DNA of 64,000 bases from positions 124,001 through 188,000 of the forward strand of contig JANQLV010000019.1 of assembly GCA_028280415.1 (NCBI GenBank), read 5' to 3'. The position numbers and the translations under genes were made by a program. Of the stretch, positions 36,461-45,698 are shown piece by piece (within the stretch, counting starts at the first letter, position 1; every line of letters begins with the position of its first letter). The notes under the pieces were generated by a model. That model ran no database searches. It saw only the letters and a program-made list of their open reading frames with translations, and was not told where the DNA came from. The DNA is from Saprospiraceae bacterium. Its GTDB lineage: Bacteria > Bacteroidota > Bacteroidia > Chitinophagales > Saprospiraceae.

Positions 36461-36620
36461 AACAGCAATTTAATATTCCATTTCACAGCGAAGCTTAAGC
36501 AAAATCCGGGATGCCCTGCATTAATGCTTCCTACTTGCTCCAAGTATCTTTTCTACTTCGGTATCCTTTCAAGCTTTTTCCCTATTTTAGCCCTTCAGTA
36601 CGGAAAAACAGACATACGGG

Positions 36621-38120
36621 ATGAAGTTTAAGTCATTTATATTAAAACCAATAGCCTTAAAAATTGCAAAAGATATCGACCGCTGGTCTTCCAATGCAGT
36701 AGCTGCGCAGCAAAAGGTATTTAAAAAACTAATTAAATCCGCACAGCATACCGCTTTTGGGAAAGATCATAATTTCGAAAACATCAGGGATCATCATGCT
36801 TTCCGACAGGAAGTTCCAATCAGGGATTATGAAGCACTTCGCCCCTATGTTGACAGGATTATTCAGGGGGAATCAAATGTATTGTGGAAAGGTCGCCCTA
36901 AATATTTTGCTAAAACCTCGGGTACTACTTCAGGCGTAAAATATATACCGCTAACCAAAGAAAGTATCCCTAACCACTTTGGCACAGCTCGCAATGCTTT
37001 ATTTAACTATTATGCGAGAACCGGGAACGGAGACTTCCTCGATGGCAATATGATTTTTCTATCGGGTAGTCCTGAACTGACTAAAACGGGTGATATCCAT
37101 ACTGGCCGGCTTTCGGGGATTGTCAATCATCAGGTGCCGCAATGGCTGCGCACTAACCAGTTGCCAAGTTATAAAACCAATTGTATTGAAGAATGGGAAG
37201 AGAAATTAGAAGCCATTGTAGAAGAAACGATTAATAAAGATATGCGCCTGATCAGTGGTATTCCCCCCTGGGTTCAGATGTATTTTGAAAGACTGATTGC
37301 CGTTTCCGGTAAAAAGCATATCAAAAGCCTCTTCAAGAACTTTAGTGTTTTCGTATACGGAGGCGTCAATTATGAACCCTATCGAAGTACCCTGGAAAAT
37401 TTGATCGGCAAAAAAATAGACAGTGTCGAGACCTATCCCGCATCAGAAGGATTTATTGCTTTTCAGGATAGTCAGGATGATAAAGGCTTGCTTTTAAATG
37501 CAAATAGCGGAATCTTCTTTGAATTTATTCCGGCAGAAGAAGTGTTCAGTGAGAACCCGACGCGCCTCAGTTTAGGCGAGGTAGAGCTTGGCGTTAATTA
37601 TGCCATTATTATCAATAATAATGCAGGGCTTTGGGCCTATAATATTGGCGATACGGTCGAATTTGTTTCGCTTAATCCCTATCGGCTAATCGTTACTGGT
37701 CGCATCAAGCATTTTATCTCAGCTTTTGGGGAACATGTTATTGGAAAAGAGGTAGAAAATGCACTTTTGAGTATCGCAAAGGAAGATAATGTCAATATCG
37801 TGGAATTTACGGTAGCTCCCCAAGTTAGTCCCCCGGAAGGAGGACTCCCCTATCATGAATGGTTTATTGAATTCGAGACCATTCCCGAGCAATTAGACCA
37901 GTTTTCGATGAAAGTTGATCAAATGATGACCCGGCAAAATATTTATTACGAAGATTTAATCAAAGGCAGTATTTTGAGACCTTTAAAAATCACCCCACTC
38001 CAGCGGGATGCTTTTAGAAGTTATATGAAGTCACAAGGCAAACTGGGTGGGCAGAATAAAGTTCCAAGGCTTTCCAATGATAGAAAAATAGCTGAGGCCC
38101 TGATACCGTTTAGGATATAA
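36621..38120 (+). CDS. GH3 auxin-responsive-promoter-family acyl-adenylate enzyme
   Basis: 499 residues. Plant GH3 proteins adenylate acyl acids such as indoleacetate or jasmonate and join them to amino acids. The three ATP-binding motifs of the family are recognisable: AKTSGTTSGVKYIPLT (near residue 102), YPASEGFIAF (near 272) and YNIGDTVEF (near 343). There is no signal peptide. Bacterial homologues are common in Bacteroidota but their substrate is not established. It is followed 29 nt later by fdhD on the same strand. Confidence 0.92.
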   Translation: MKFKSFILKPIALKIAKDIDRWSSNAVAAQQKVFKKLIKSAQHTAFGKDHNFENIRDHHAFRQEVPIRDYEALRPYVDRIIQGESNVLWKGRPKYFAKTSGTTSGVKYIPLTKESIPNHFGTARNALFNYYARTGNGDFLDGNMIFLSGSPELTKTGDIHTGRLSGIVNHQVPQWLRTNQLPSYKTNCIEEWEEKLEAIVEETINKDMRLISGIPPWVQMYFERLIAVSGKKHIKSLFKNFSVFVYGGVNYEPYRSTLENLIGKKIDSVETYPASEGFIAFQDSQDDKGLLLNANSGIFFEFIPAEEVFSENPTRLSLGEVELGVNYAIIINNNAGLWAYNIGDTVEFVSLNPYRLIVTGRIKHFISAFGEHVIGKEVENALLSIAKEDNVNIVEFTVAPQVSPPEGGLPYHEWFIEFETIPEQLDQFSMKVDQMMTRQNIYYEDLIKGSILRPLKITPLQRDAFRSYMKSQGKLGGQNKVPRLSNDRKIAEALIPFRI

Positions 38121-38149
38121 TTTTACGATCCTGCCAAAATTGTACAAAG

Positions 38150-38974
38150 ATGAAATCTTTTCAATCAAAGCCTATCTGGCGTATAGATCAAAATGGTAAA
38201 AGTCAATCTGAAGATACACTTGCGATTGAAGAGCCATTGGAAATTCGTTTGCATATTAAGGGGCAATCGAAAAGTATTTCTATTACAATGCGTACTCCGG
38301 GCAACGATTTTGAACTGGCTGCCGGTTTTCTTTTTACAGAAGGAATTATCAAAAGCAAAGATCAAATCCAGTCTATTGAATATTTAAAAACCTGGAATCC
38401 CGATCAGGAAAACAATATCGTATTGGTAAGGCCTGCAGAAGGTGTCGATATAGATTTTCAAAAACTGGAACGTCATTTTTATACCTCTTCAAGTTGCGGG
38501 GTTTGTGGAAAAGCCTCAATCGATGCAGTGAAAGCTACCGGCCTGAAAAGGATTGAAAACGAAGCGTTTTTCTTTAGTCCGGAGATGATCCACAGGCTTC
38601 CCAATACATTAAGAGAAAGCCAAAATATTTTTGATCAAACCGGAGGTTTGCACGCTGCAGCGCTTTTCGATAATCAGGGGAAATTACTTAACCTTTGTGA
38701 AGATGTAGGTCGCCATAATGCAGTAGACAAATTAATTGGCAAGGCTTTAATTGATCAGCAAATTCCCCTTCGGCAAAGGCTAATTATGGTTAGTGGCCGA
38801 GTGAGTTTTGAACTGGTCCAAAAAGCAGCTATGGCTGAAATTCCAATACTGGCTGCCGTTGGTGCACCTTCCAGTCTGGCCATCTCTCTTGCCGAAGAAG
38901 TAGGGATGTCCATCATTGGATTTGTCCGCGACCAGCGTTTTAATATTTACTGCAACGATCAACGAATCAAATAG
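38150..38974 (+). CDS. fdhD: Formate dehydrogenase accessory sulfurtransferase FdhD
   Basis: 274 residues. FdhD transfers sulfur from a desulfurase to the molybdenum cofactor so that formate-dehydrogenase-type enzymes become active. The catalytic CxxC is visible as SSSCGVCGKAS (Cys116 and Cys119), and the cofactor-binding regions GGLHAAALFD and EDVGRHNAVDKLIGKAL are intact. Its likely client, an FdhF/YdeP-type oxidoreductase, is the next gene (93-nt spacer with a hairpin). Confidence 0.95.
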   Translation: MKSFQSKPIWRIDQNGKSQSEDTLAIEEPLEIRLHIKGQSKSISITMRTPGNDFELAAGFLFTEGIIKSKDQIQSIEYLKTWNPDQENNIVLVRPAEGVDIDFQKLERHFYTSSSCGVCGKASIDAVKATGLKRIENEAFFFSPEMIHRLPNTLRESQNIFDQTGGLHAAALFDNQGKLLNLCEDVGRHNAVDKLIGKALIDQQIPLRQRLIMVSGRVSFELVQKAAMAEIPILAAVGAPSSLAISLAEEVGMSIIGFVRDQRFNIYCNDQRIK

Positions 38975-39008
38975 CTTTGTGTAAACCAGAAAAACTGCTA
39001 TTTTTCAT

Positions 39009-39036
39009 GTATCTTGAAAAATCTGATTTTTGATAC
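39009..39036 (+). other. Hairpin in the fdhD / molybdo-oxidoreductase spacer
   Basis: GTATC and AAAAATC on the left pair with GATTTTT and GATAC on the right; TTG is bulged and one T separates the inner arms. It is 32 nt before the next ATG and could be an attenuator, a processing site or a weak terminator. Confidence 0.4.
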
Positions 39037-39067
39037 TTTAAGACCTCCAAGTGAAACCTGACTGTTC

Positions 39068-41365
39068 ATGAATGATAAAAATAAACTCTGTGCAACGACA
39101 CCGCTCGAAGACGAAAAGATAAGAATAACCGCACCCAAGCAAACTGCAGCAGGTCCGATTGCGGTATTGAGTTCTATCAAACATGTCTATAAAGAACTGA
39201 GTCTCAAAAATTGTTCGAAGACGCTTTTCAGTGTCAATCAGATGACCGGATTTGATTGTCCCGGATGTGCCTGGCCCGATCCCGATGATCATCGCTCGGC
39301 TATGGGAGAGTTTTGTGAAAACGGTGTAAAAGCAATTGCCGAAGAAGCAACTGAAAAAAGAGTAGGCCCCGGTTTTTTCGCAAAGCACAGTGTTGTGGAA
39401 CTATCCCATTGGTCGGATTTCAAACTGGGAAAAAGTGGTCGGCTAACCCATCCCATGATTCTGTATCCGGGAAAGTCTAATTATGAAGAAATCTCCTGGG
39501 AAGAAGCTTTTCAAAAGATCAGCACTCAATTAAATAAGTTATCTTCTCCTGATGAAGCCATTTTTTATACTTCCGGACGCACCAGTAATGAAGCAGCTTT
39601 TCTTTATCAGCTTTTTGTCCGCCAGTACGGGACCAACAATTTGCCGGATTGCTCCAATATGTGCCACGAATCAAGCGGCGTAGCCCTTTCCGAGACTCTG
39701 GGCATTGGAAAAGGTTCCGTAAAACTCGAAGATTTTTATATTACCGATTTGATCATTGTAGTGGGACAAAATCCGGGCACTAACCATCCGCGTATGCTTA
39801 CCGCTTTGCAGAAAGCCAAGCAAAATAATGCGCAAATCATTACAATCAATCCCCTGCCGGAAGCGGGTTTACTGAATTTTAAAAATCCACAAAATCTCGG
39901 AGGATGGCTGGGCTCCGGGACAAATCTGACCGATCTTTTTTTACAAGTCAAAGTAGGAGCCGATGTTCCGCTTTTCAAAGCAATACTCTGCCTGCTTTTA
40001 GAAGAAGAGGAAGCTCAGCCAGGCAGTGTTTTTGATCGCGATTTCATTGAAAAACATACACATGGTTATCAGGAGTTAATTGAATCATTAAGAACTCAAA
40101 ATGCTGAAGAGCTGGCAAAACAGAGTGGAGTCGATTTTAGCTTGATTAAACAAGCGACTCATAAAATCAAACAAGCCAAGCGAATGATCATCTGCTGGGC
40201 CATGGGATTGACTCAACATAAAAACGCTGTCCAGAATATTCAGGAATTAGTAAACCTTTTGCTATTAAAAGGATGCATGGGCAAACCCGGTTCCGGTACT
40301 TGTCCGGTGCGCGGACATAGCAATGTACAGGGCGATCGTACTATGGGCATTTGGGAGAAGCCCAAGGATGCTTTTTTAAACCAGTTAAAAGAAAATTTTG
40401 ACTTTGAGCCACCGCGGACACATGGTTATGATACCGTTAATGCAATCAAGGCTATGGCTGAAGGAAAAGCGAAGGTCTTTTTTGCGATGGGAGGTAATTT
40501 TCTTTCCGCAACTCCGGATACTAATTATACCGCTAGGGCCCTGCAAAATTGTGAATTAACGGTACAGGTTTCTACCAAACTCAATCGAAGCCATCTGATT
40601 ACAGGTAAGACCGCAATCATTTTACCTTGCCTGGGAAGAACAGAAATCGATTTGCAAAACGGGAAGGCACAGTTTGTTAGCGTTGAAAACTCTATGGGGA
40701 TTGTCCATGCTTCGCGCGGACAGTTAAAGCCTGCCTCTGAGCATTTGAAAAGCGAACCTGCTATTGTTTCCGAATTAGCGGAAGCTACATTGAAAGATAG
40801 TAAGGTAAAATGGACCTGGCTGACCGAAGATTACGATCGCATCCGGGATATTATCGAACAGACCATTCCGGGATTTGGAAATTATAATCAAAGAGTTCGA
40901 AACGATGGTGGCTTCTATTTGCCCAACGGTGCCAGAGAAGGGAATTTTCATACCAACACTGGAAAAGCCAATTTCACTATCAATCCGATTCCTGAAATTG
41001 ATGTGAAAGAAGACGAATTTATTATGATGACTATTCGAAGTCATGACCAGTTCAATACGACTATTTACGGTCTGGACGATCGATACCGGGGAATCTTCAA
41101 TGCCCGCCGCATCGTTTTAATGCACAAAAATGATATTCAAAAAATCAATTGTCAAGCTGGAGATGAAGTGGATATTATTGGCCATTACGAAGGAGAAGAG
41201 CGTATCGCTCCGCGCTTCAAAATTGTAGCGTATCCGATTCCCGAGCAATGTATCGCCACTTATTTTCCGGAAACAAATGTCCTGGTACCGATTAATAGCT
41301 ACGCAGACCGCAGCTATACCCCTACCTCCAAAAACGTCGTTGTCAAGTTGAAAGCCAGTAGCTAA
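39068..41365 (+). CDS. FdhF/YdeP-family molybdopterin oxidoreductase
   Basis: 765 residues. N-terminal Cys residues (FDCPGCAWPDP, Cys64 and Cys67, and Cys83) form the reduced cluster-type motif of the YdeP subfamily. Cys199 in NMCHESSG corresponds to the selenocysteine of E. coli FdhF and should ligate molybdenum. The Mo-bis-MGD regions VVGQNPGTNHPRM, CPVRGHSNVQGDRTM and the C-terminal molydop-binding domain (about 640-760) are present. E. coli YdeP is linked to acid resistance and its substrate is not known. There is no signal peptide, so it is cytoplasmic. It pairs with fdhD. No electron-transfer subunit is adjacent. Confidence 0.9.
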   Translation: MNDKNKLCATTPLEDEKIRITAPKQTAAGPIAVLSSIKHVYKELSLKNCSKTLFSVNQMTGFDCPGCAWPDPDDHRSAMGEFCENGVKAIAEEATEKRVGPGFFAKHSVVELSHWSDFKLGKSGRLTHPMILYPGKSNYEEISWEEAFQKISTQLNKLSSPDEAIFYTSGRTSNEAAFLYQLFVRQYGTNNLPDCSNMCHESSGVALSETLGIGKGSVKLEDFYITDLIIVVGQNPGTNHPRMLTALQKAKQNNAQIITINPLPEAGLLNFKNPQNLGGWLGSGTNLTDLFLQVKVGADVPLFKAILCLLLEEEEAQPGSVFDRDFIEKHTHGYQELIESLRTQNAEELAKQSGVDFSLIKQATHKIKQAKRMIICWAMGLTQHKNAVQNIQELVNLLLLKGCMGKPGSGTCPVRGHSNVQGDRTMGIWEKPKDAFLNQLKENFDFEPPRTHGYDTVNAIKAMAEGKAKVFFAMGGNFLSATPDTNYTARALQNCELTVQVSTKLNRSHLITGKTAIILPCLGRTEIDLQNGKAQFVSVENSMGIVHASRGQLKPASEHLKSEPAIVSELAEATLKDSKVKWTWLTEDYDRIRDIIEQTIPGFGNYNQRVRNDGGFYLPNGAREGNFHTNTGKANFTINPIPEIDVKEDEFIMMTIRSHDQFNTTIYGLDDRYRGIFNARRIVLMHKNDIQKINCQAGDEVDIIGHYEGEERIAPRFKIVAYPIPEQCIATYFPETNVLVPINSYADRSYTPTSKNVVVKLKASS

Positions 41366-41862
41366 ATCTTACCGTTCAAGGACTTGTTTTGGCTACCTCC
41401 TTCAATTTGTGGATAACAAAAATTATCGAGCTTTATATTGAGGCTGGCTTACTTTTTAGCCTTTAGATTTTCCACTTATAAAAAGGCCGGTATTAAAATG
41501 CGTCAAACCGAATTGATGTCACAATTTAGCCCCTAAAACCTAAATCATACATTATTAATTTGCCTCAAAAAGCCATTTTAATCAAAACCCTCATTAATAA
41601 GCCGTCACAATTACCTATAAATACACATTTTATATCTAAACGGTAAAATTATCTTAGCGCATAACTCGCATTCAGCAATATTCTTTTATCCCATCAGAAC
41701 ATTCCAGTCTTTCAAATTATAATCCGATTAACACATTTTTGATTATCCTACAGGTGGCACTATGGATAACATGATTTGAGATAGTAAGTAGAAGGCTACA
41801 CGTCTTTATAGAGAGGTTTGAGTTGAAGCCGGTCCAATACCCAGGACCGGCTTATAGTTTTA
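41366..41862. other. 497-bp spacer between convergent genes, no gene seen
   Basis: AT-rich, with stop codons in all frames. The only clear structure is the GC-rich hairpin at 41826-41853 near its right end. Confidence 0.6.
41826..41853. terminator. GC-rich hairpin downstream of the haem/PHM-like gene
   Basis: A perfect 10-bp stem (AAGCCGGTCC / GGACCGGCTT) with an 8-nt loop, 9 nt past the stop of the minus-strand gene. A T-rich stretch lies only on its right side, so its direction is uncertain. Confidence 0.65.
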
Positions 41863-43566
41863 TTATTCTATCATTAATTTACCACTCAGCATCCTTCCTG
41901 CAGCATCCTCTATTTTGAAAATATACATTCCGGATTCCAGGCTTCCCCTTTCCAATATGTACTGTTGGTCATAAATTCCGTATTCATTTCGAATAACTTG
42001 TCCCAGGGTGTTATACAAACTGATATTAACTTCTCCGACCTCTGCCGGAATTTGAAATATTGCCTGAGTGGTCATTGGATTTGGAAATACTTTAATCTTC
42101 TGAAGAGGATCATAAACATCATTGGTACTTACCGGTGTGTCAAAAACGACCCCGGTAGTATCCGTGACATACATAAGTACCATGACCATCATTTCATCTT
42201 CAGAGGTCAAACCAAACCACACAGGAGCAGGGCCTTCATTTATATAGGTTGCCTCGTGAATGATTCCATTATTAAAATTGAATGTTATCGGTAAAAAGGG
42301 TTCCAGATACCTGATCGGAATATGTTGATAATCAAAAGCGGGACTGACACAGTTGGGATGCCCGCCACCACAAGCACCATCATAAATTAGTTCTCCCTGT
42401 ACACCATTCTCCCGTTTGTATACTTTATAACCGGTTCCCCATTGATGGGTGTGTCCCATTATACCCCAGATAAATGCTTCACCCAGGTTTTCATTATATA
42501 CATCCGTTTCAGTATCTTCATTTCCATCATTATTGATAAAAATCCCATCATTAACGATCAATTCAGTCTTCATTTCCTGAGCGGCTGTACCGGTAGGCTG
42601 TGTATATATATTCAGATATGCTTCTGCTTTAAGGGTATTGGTAGCGGAATAATTGATGTAATGCGAATTTAAGTCCAATACGATATTATCTTCCCAAAGA
42701 AAGGCAGTTCCCTGTGGCAGTTCCAGATCTGTAGCTTCTTGCACGGCGGCTACCAGACCAATTCCAAAATGGAAAGGGTAATCTCTTAATCCATGATCAA
42801 CTTGATTGGCAATAATAGGGCTATCGAAATCATAAATAATAAAATGATGGGAGGAAGGTCCAATCTGAATATCTACCCGATTAACTTCGATATCCTCCGG
42901 CAGTTGCATATCCAGTTCATACTTCTGAAAATACTCCAGTTCCGAGCCCGGTTGACCGGCGGGCCGGAGAAAATAAGGCCCCATCTTGATCTGAAACCCT
43001 TCGCCTTCGGTTGGTGCCGGAGGTGGGCCATCCGGAAAACTCTCCAGGCCGTTTACGGTATAGTAATCGCTGATTATCTGAGGATCAACCACCGTTCCAT
43101 TGAGTGGCGCACCGTATAGAATCCACTGGCGAATCATTTCTTTTTCCACATCCGTTAATTGTTCTTGTGTTACCGGAGGCATTGTTCCGCCTTCGGCACT
43201 ACTGCCTTCCTCAAAAGGAATAGTACTTTCCAGTCCCTGATTGATTTTCCTAAACAAGGAGCTCAAACCCGGTCTCCCCGGGTAAATATATTTATGCCCC
43301 TGGGCACTGGAATAGCTATTCGCCGGGCTAACATTGACAATATTATTAAAAACATCCTGGGCTCTTTGTGTCACGGTACTCCCACTTCCCTCCAAATCCA
43401 GTCCGGACTGAGGATTCGCATTGTTATGACAGGTAACACATTTGCTTTGTAGAATATTATAAACCTCAACCATCGTACTCTGAGCAGGAAGAAGGGAGGT
43501 AATTAAAAGAAAACAAGAGAAAGAAATGGTAAATCTTTTAAGCATAGGCTTTATTTTTTTTGGCAT
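41863..43566 (-). CDS. Secreted c-type haem plus PHM-like copper monooxygenase with type IX sorting domain
   Basis: 567 residues. After a signal peptide (about 1-29) comes a c-type haem domain with CVTCH (Cys43, Cys46, His47) and a candidate distal Met in GGTMPP (Met129). The central part has the ligand set of the peptidylglycine/dopamine monooxygenases. SSHHFIIY (His240, His241) and NSHYIN (His302) would bind one copper. GHTHQWG (His372, His374) and a Met in DEMMVM (about 459-462) would bind the other. The last ~75 residues (VFPNPMTTQ ... LESGMYIFKI) are a type A type IX sorting domain, so it is secreted or surface-bound. An ATG at 43545 is an alternative start. The substrate is unknown; such proteins hydroxylate C-H bonds. 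Confidence 0.82.
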   Translation of the reverse strand: MPKKIKPMLKRFTISFSCFLLITSLLPAQSTMVEVYNILQSKCVTCHNNANPQSGLDLEGSGSTVTQRAQDVFNNIVNVSPANSYSSAQGHKYIYPGRPGLSSLFRKINQGLESTIPFEEGSSAEGGTMPPVTQEQLTDVEKEMIRQWILYGAPLNGTVVDPQIISDYYTVNGLESFPDGPPPAPTEGEGFQIKMGPYFLRPAGQPGSELEYFQKYELDMQLPEDIEVNRVDIQIGPSSHHFIIYDFDSPIIANQVDHGLRDYPFHFGIGLVAAVQEATDLELPQGTAFLWEDNIVLDLNSHYINYSATNTLKAEAYLNIYTQPTGTAAQEMKTELIVNDGIFINNDGNEDTETDVYNENLGEAFIWGIMGHTHQWGTGYKVYKRENGVQGELIYDGACGGGHPNCVSPAFDYQHIPIRYLEPFLPITFNFNNGIIHEATYINEGPAPVWFGLTSEDEMMVMVLMYVTDTTGVVFDTPVSTNDVYDPLQKIKVFPNPMTTQAIFQIPAEVGEVNISLYNTLGQVIRNEYGIYDQQYILERGSLESGMYIFKIEDAAGRMLSGKLMIE

Positions 43567-43861
43567 ATAATTATTTTATTATTAATTTGCAGGCTACTTA
43601 CCAATCTGAAACCCTTATAATCCATTGTTAATAGACAATCTTATTGATTAGGGTGTTGCTTACGTCGACACAATTTACGGATATATTTATTAGGTGTAAA
43701 TATAACTAGATATACCGGATTATATTATCGGTTAATAGATATATTAGTTCAATATGGCAGATAATCCATTTCGTCGATTACTTATCTGTTGCGTATTTTT
43801 TATGCCTTTAAGGATCATCTCTCTAGAAATTTACATTTTTTAACTTATATAAATAATTGAT

Positions 43862-44581
43862 ATGAAAAAATTCTACGTACTACTATTTTCTGCTGCATTC
43901 GCAATTACACTTAACGCTCAGGTAGAAGTTACTTTTGCTGTTGATATGAATGTTGAAGCAGCTTCTACTGACGGTGTATTTGTAACTGGCAACTGGATGG
44001 ATGACGCCGGCTTGGGAGGGGAATGGCAAGAGCCAGGTACTAATATGGATGCTCAACTAACGGATTCAGACGGTGATAAAGTTTATACCCTAACCGTTAT
44101 GTTACCTGATGGAGATTACCAATTCAAGTATGCGAATGGAAACGGCTGGGCAAATGCAGAAGCAGGTGGTGACAGTGACAATTACCAGGCTGATCTTTCT
44201 TCCTGTGGTGGTGTTGATAATGGTTTTGGTGGTTATAACCGTACTTTTACAATTGCAGGTTCTGCCTTGGCAATTACTCCATATGAGTTCAACTCATGTA
44301 ATGTTTCCACAGTTGATGTAACCGAGATTTCTACACTTTCTGACGTTACTATTGCTCCTAATCCAGCAGCCGATTTTACTATTGTAACTTATGCTAATCC
44401 TAACAATGCCAATCACGATATTATCGTTACTTCATTGACTGGTCAAGTTGTTAAGCAATTCTATAGCATTGTTGACAATACAGTAAGAATCGAAACCCAA
44501 GACCTGACTGCCGGAATGTATTTCATTACTTTCCGCAATGAATTAGGTGAGCAAGGAACTGAGAAGTTTATCGTAAAATAA
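43862..44581 (+). CDS. Secreted protein with starch-binding-like domain and type IX sorting domain
   Basis: 239 residues. The signal peptide MKKFYVLLFSAAFAITLNAQ is followed by a beta-sandwich resembling CBM20/CBM48-type domains (VFVTGNWMDDAGLGGEWQEPG, MLPDGDYQFKYANGNGW), about residues 20-140. The C-terminal sorting domain (about 160-239) has IAPNPAADFTIVTY and LTAGMYFITF. No enzyme domain is present, so it is a small secreted binding or matrix protein. A strong terminator follows and the codon choice looks strongly biased, both of which suggest high expression. It is divergent from the haem/PHM-like gene across 295 bp. Confidence 0.85.
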   Translation: MKKFYVLLFSAAFAITLNAQVEVTFAVDMNVEAASTDGVFVTGNWMDDAGLGGEWQEPGTNMDAQLTDSDGDKVYTLTVMLPDGDYQFKYANGNGWANAEAGGDSDNYQADLSSCGGVDNGFGGYNRTFTIAGSALAITPYEFNSCNVSTVDVTEISTLSDVTIAPNPAADFTIVTYANPNNANHDIIVTSLTGQVVKQFYSIVDNTVRIETQDLTAGMYFITFRNELGEQGTEKFIVK

Positions 44582-44666
44582 TCTGCATTGATCATACGGA
44601 ATGAATCAATAATAATTCAAAGTTATATTCCGTCCGATCACTTTAGATAGATTTAAGGAAATAAAA

Positions 44667-44694
44667 AAAGCCCGGTCAAAATACCGGGCTTTTC
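44667..44694 (+). terminator. Strong rho-independent terminator
   Basis: AAAGCCCGGT pairs perfectly with ACCGGGCTTT around a 6-nt loop, with a T-rich end, about 85 nt after the type IX secreted protein's stop. Confidence 0.88.
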
Positions 44695-44879
44695 TTGTAT
44701 TAGTAAAGAGTCAACATCATTTATGAGCCATCTTATCGCTTAAAATCCATCCCCTGTTTAAATTTTTAATGATCCTGCCCAGGCACTTATACAACCATTT
44801 TGAGTACAAAAGCTACTTTTAAATATCTTAACTGCTACAGGAAGCGGTACTGATACTACTCTTTTTAACAAAAAAACCG

Positions 44880-44887
44880 TAATTTTG
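44880..44887 (+). promoter_or_regulatory. -7 element (TAATTTTG) directly before bamD
   Basis: An exact TAnnTTTG ends 7 nt before the bamD ATG, so transcription would start at or next to the A of the ATG. The mRNA may be leaderless. No -33 TTG is evident. Confidence 0.5.
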
Positions 44888-44894
44888 CGCTCTT

Positions 44895-45698
44895 ATGAAG
44901 AATAAAATCTTTTTCTTATTAATTCTGGGGATCATGATGGCTGGTACAGCCTGTAAAAGTGAGTTTGAGAAACTCAGAGCAACTGCTGATTCGGAGACCT
45001 TGTACAAAAAGGCCTTTGAATATTACGAAAAGGAGGAATATTTGAAGTCTCAAACACTTTTTGAACTGGTAATCAATAATTTACGCGGGAAAGTAGAGGC
45101 GGAAAAGGTGTATTTTTATTACGCGTATACACATTTTAAATTGAGAAAGTATATTCTGGCCAGCTATTACTTCAAAAATTTTGCAAATACCTTTCCCAAT
45201 AGTGAATACCGGGAAGAGGCTGATTTCATGACCGCTTACTCAAGTTATCAACTTTCCCCAACATATCGACTGGATCAAACGTATACACTAAAAGCTATTG
45301 AAGGTTTTCAGATTTTTGCAAATACCTACCCCAATAGTTCAAGGGTAGCAGAATGTAATAAGCTTATTGACGGGATGAGAAGAAAATTGGAGAAAAAGGC
45401 TTACGCACAGGCGCAATTGTACTTTGACCTTCAACAATATCAATCTGCTACACATTCGTTCGAAAATATGCTAAAGGATTTTCCGGATACGGAACAAGCA
45501 GAGAAAATCCGTTATATGATTGTAAAAGCTTCTTATGACCTTGCCACGAATAGTATCTATGAAAAACAGGCAGAACGACATGAAGAAGTTATAAAAAAAG
45601 CAGACCTCTTTCTTAGCAAATATTCAAAAAGCAGTTATGCAAGGGAGGTCAGAAGTATTAAAAAGAATTCCAGGAAAAAAATAAAAGAATTTTCATAA
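44895..45698 (+). CDS. bamD: Outer-membrane protein assembly factor BamD
   Basis: 267 residues. The lipoprotein signal ends AGTAC with the lipidated Cys at residue 20. The mature protein is a string of TPR helices (YKKAFEYYEKEEYLKSQTLFE, ASYYFKNFANTFPNSEYREEA and others), the normal architecture of BamD, which binds BamA and helps insert beta-barrels. Its TAA stop overlaps the ATG of the omega-like gene by one base. The order bamD / omega-like / coaBC / porD is conserved in Bacteroidota and supports the call. Confidence 0.92.
   Translation: MKNKIFFLLILGIMMAGTACKSEFEKLRATADSETLYKKAFEYYEKEEYLKSQTLFELVINNLRGKVEAEKVYFYYAYTHFKLRKYILASYYFKNFANTFPNSEYREEADFMTAYSSYQLSPTYRLDQTYTLKAIEGFQIFANTYPNSSRVAECNKLIDGMRRKLEKKAYAQAQLYFDLQQYQSATHSFENMLKDFPDTEQAEKIRYMIVKASYDLATNSIYEKQAERHEEVIKKADLFLSKYSKSSYAREVRSIKKNSRKKIKEFS

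Larger units (their letters stand above)
44582..44894. other. 313-bp spacer before bamD
   Basis: It contains the terminator at 44667-44694 and, at its right end, the bamD -7 box. The sequence between them shows no gene or further structure. Confidence 0.6.

Noticed and set aside
41366-41862. Possible small gene or RNA in the 497-bp spacer
   Set aside because: Stops in all frames and no TAnnTTTG box paired with a terminator in the right order; only a hairpin at the right end.
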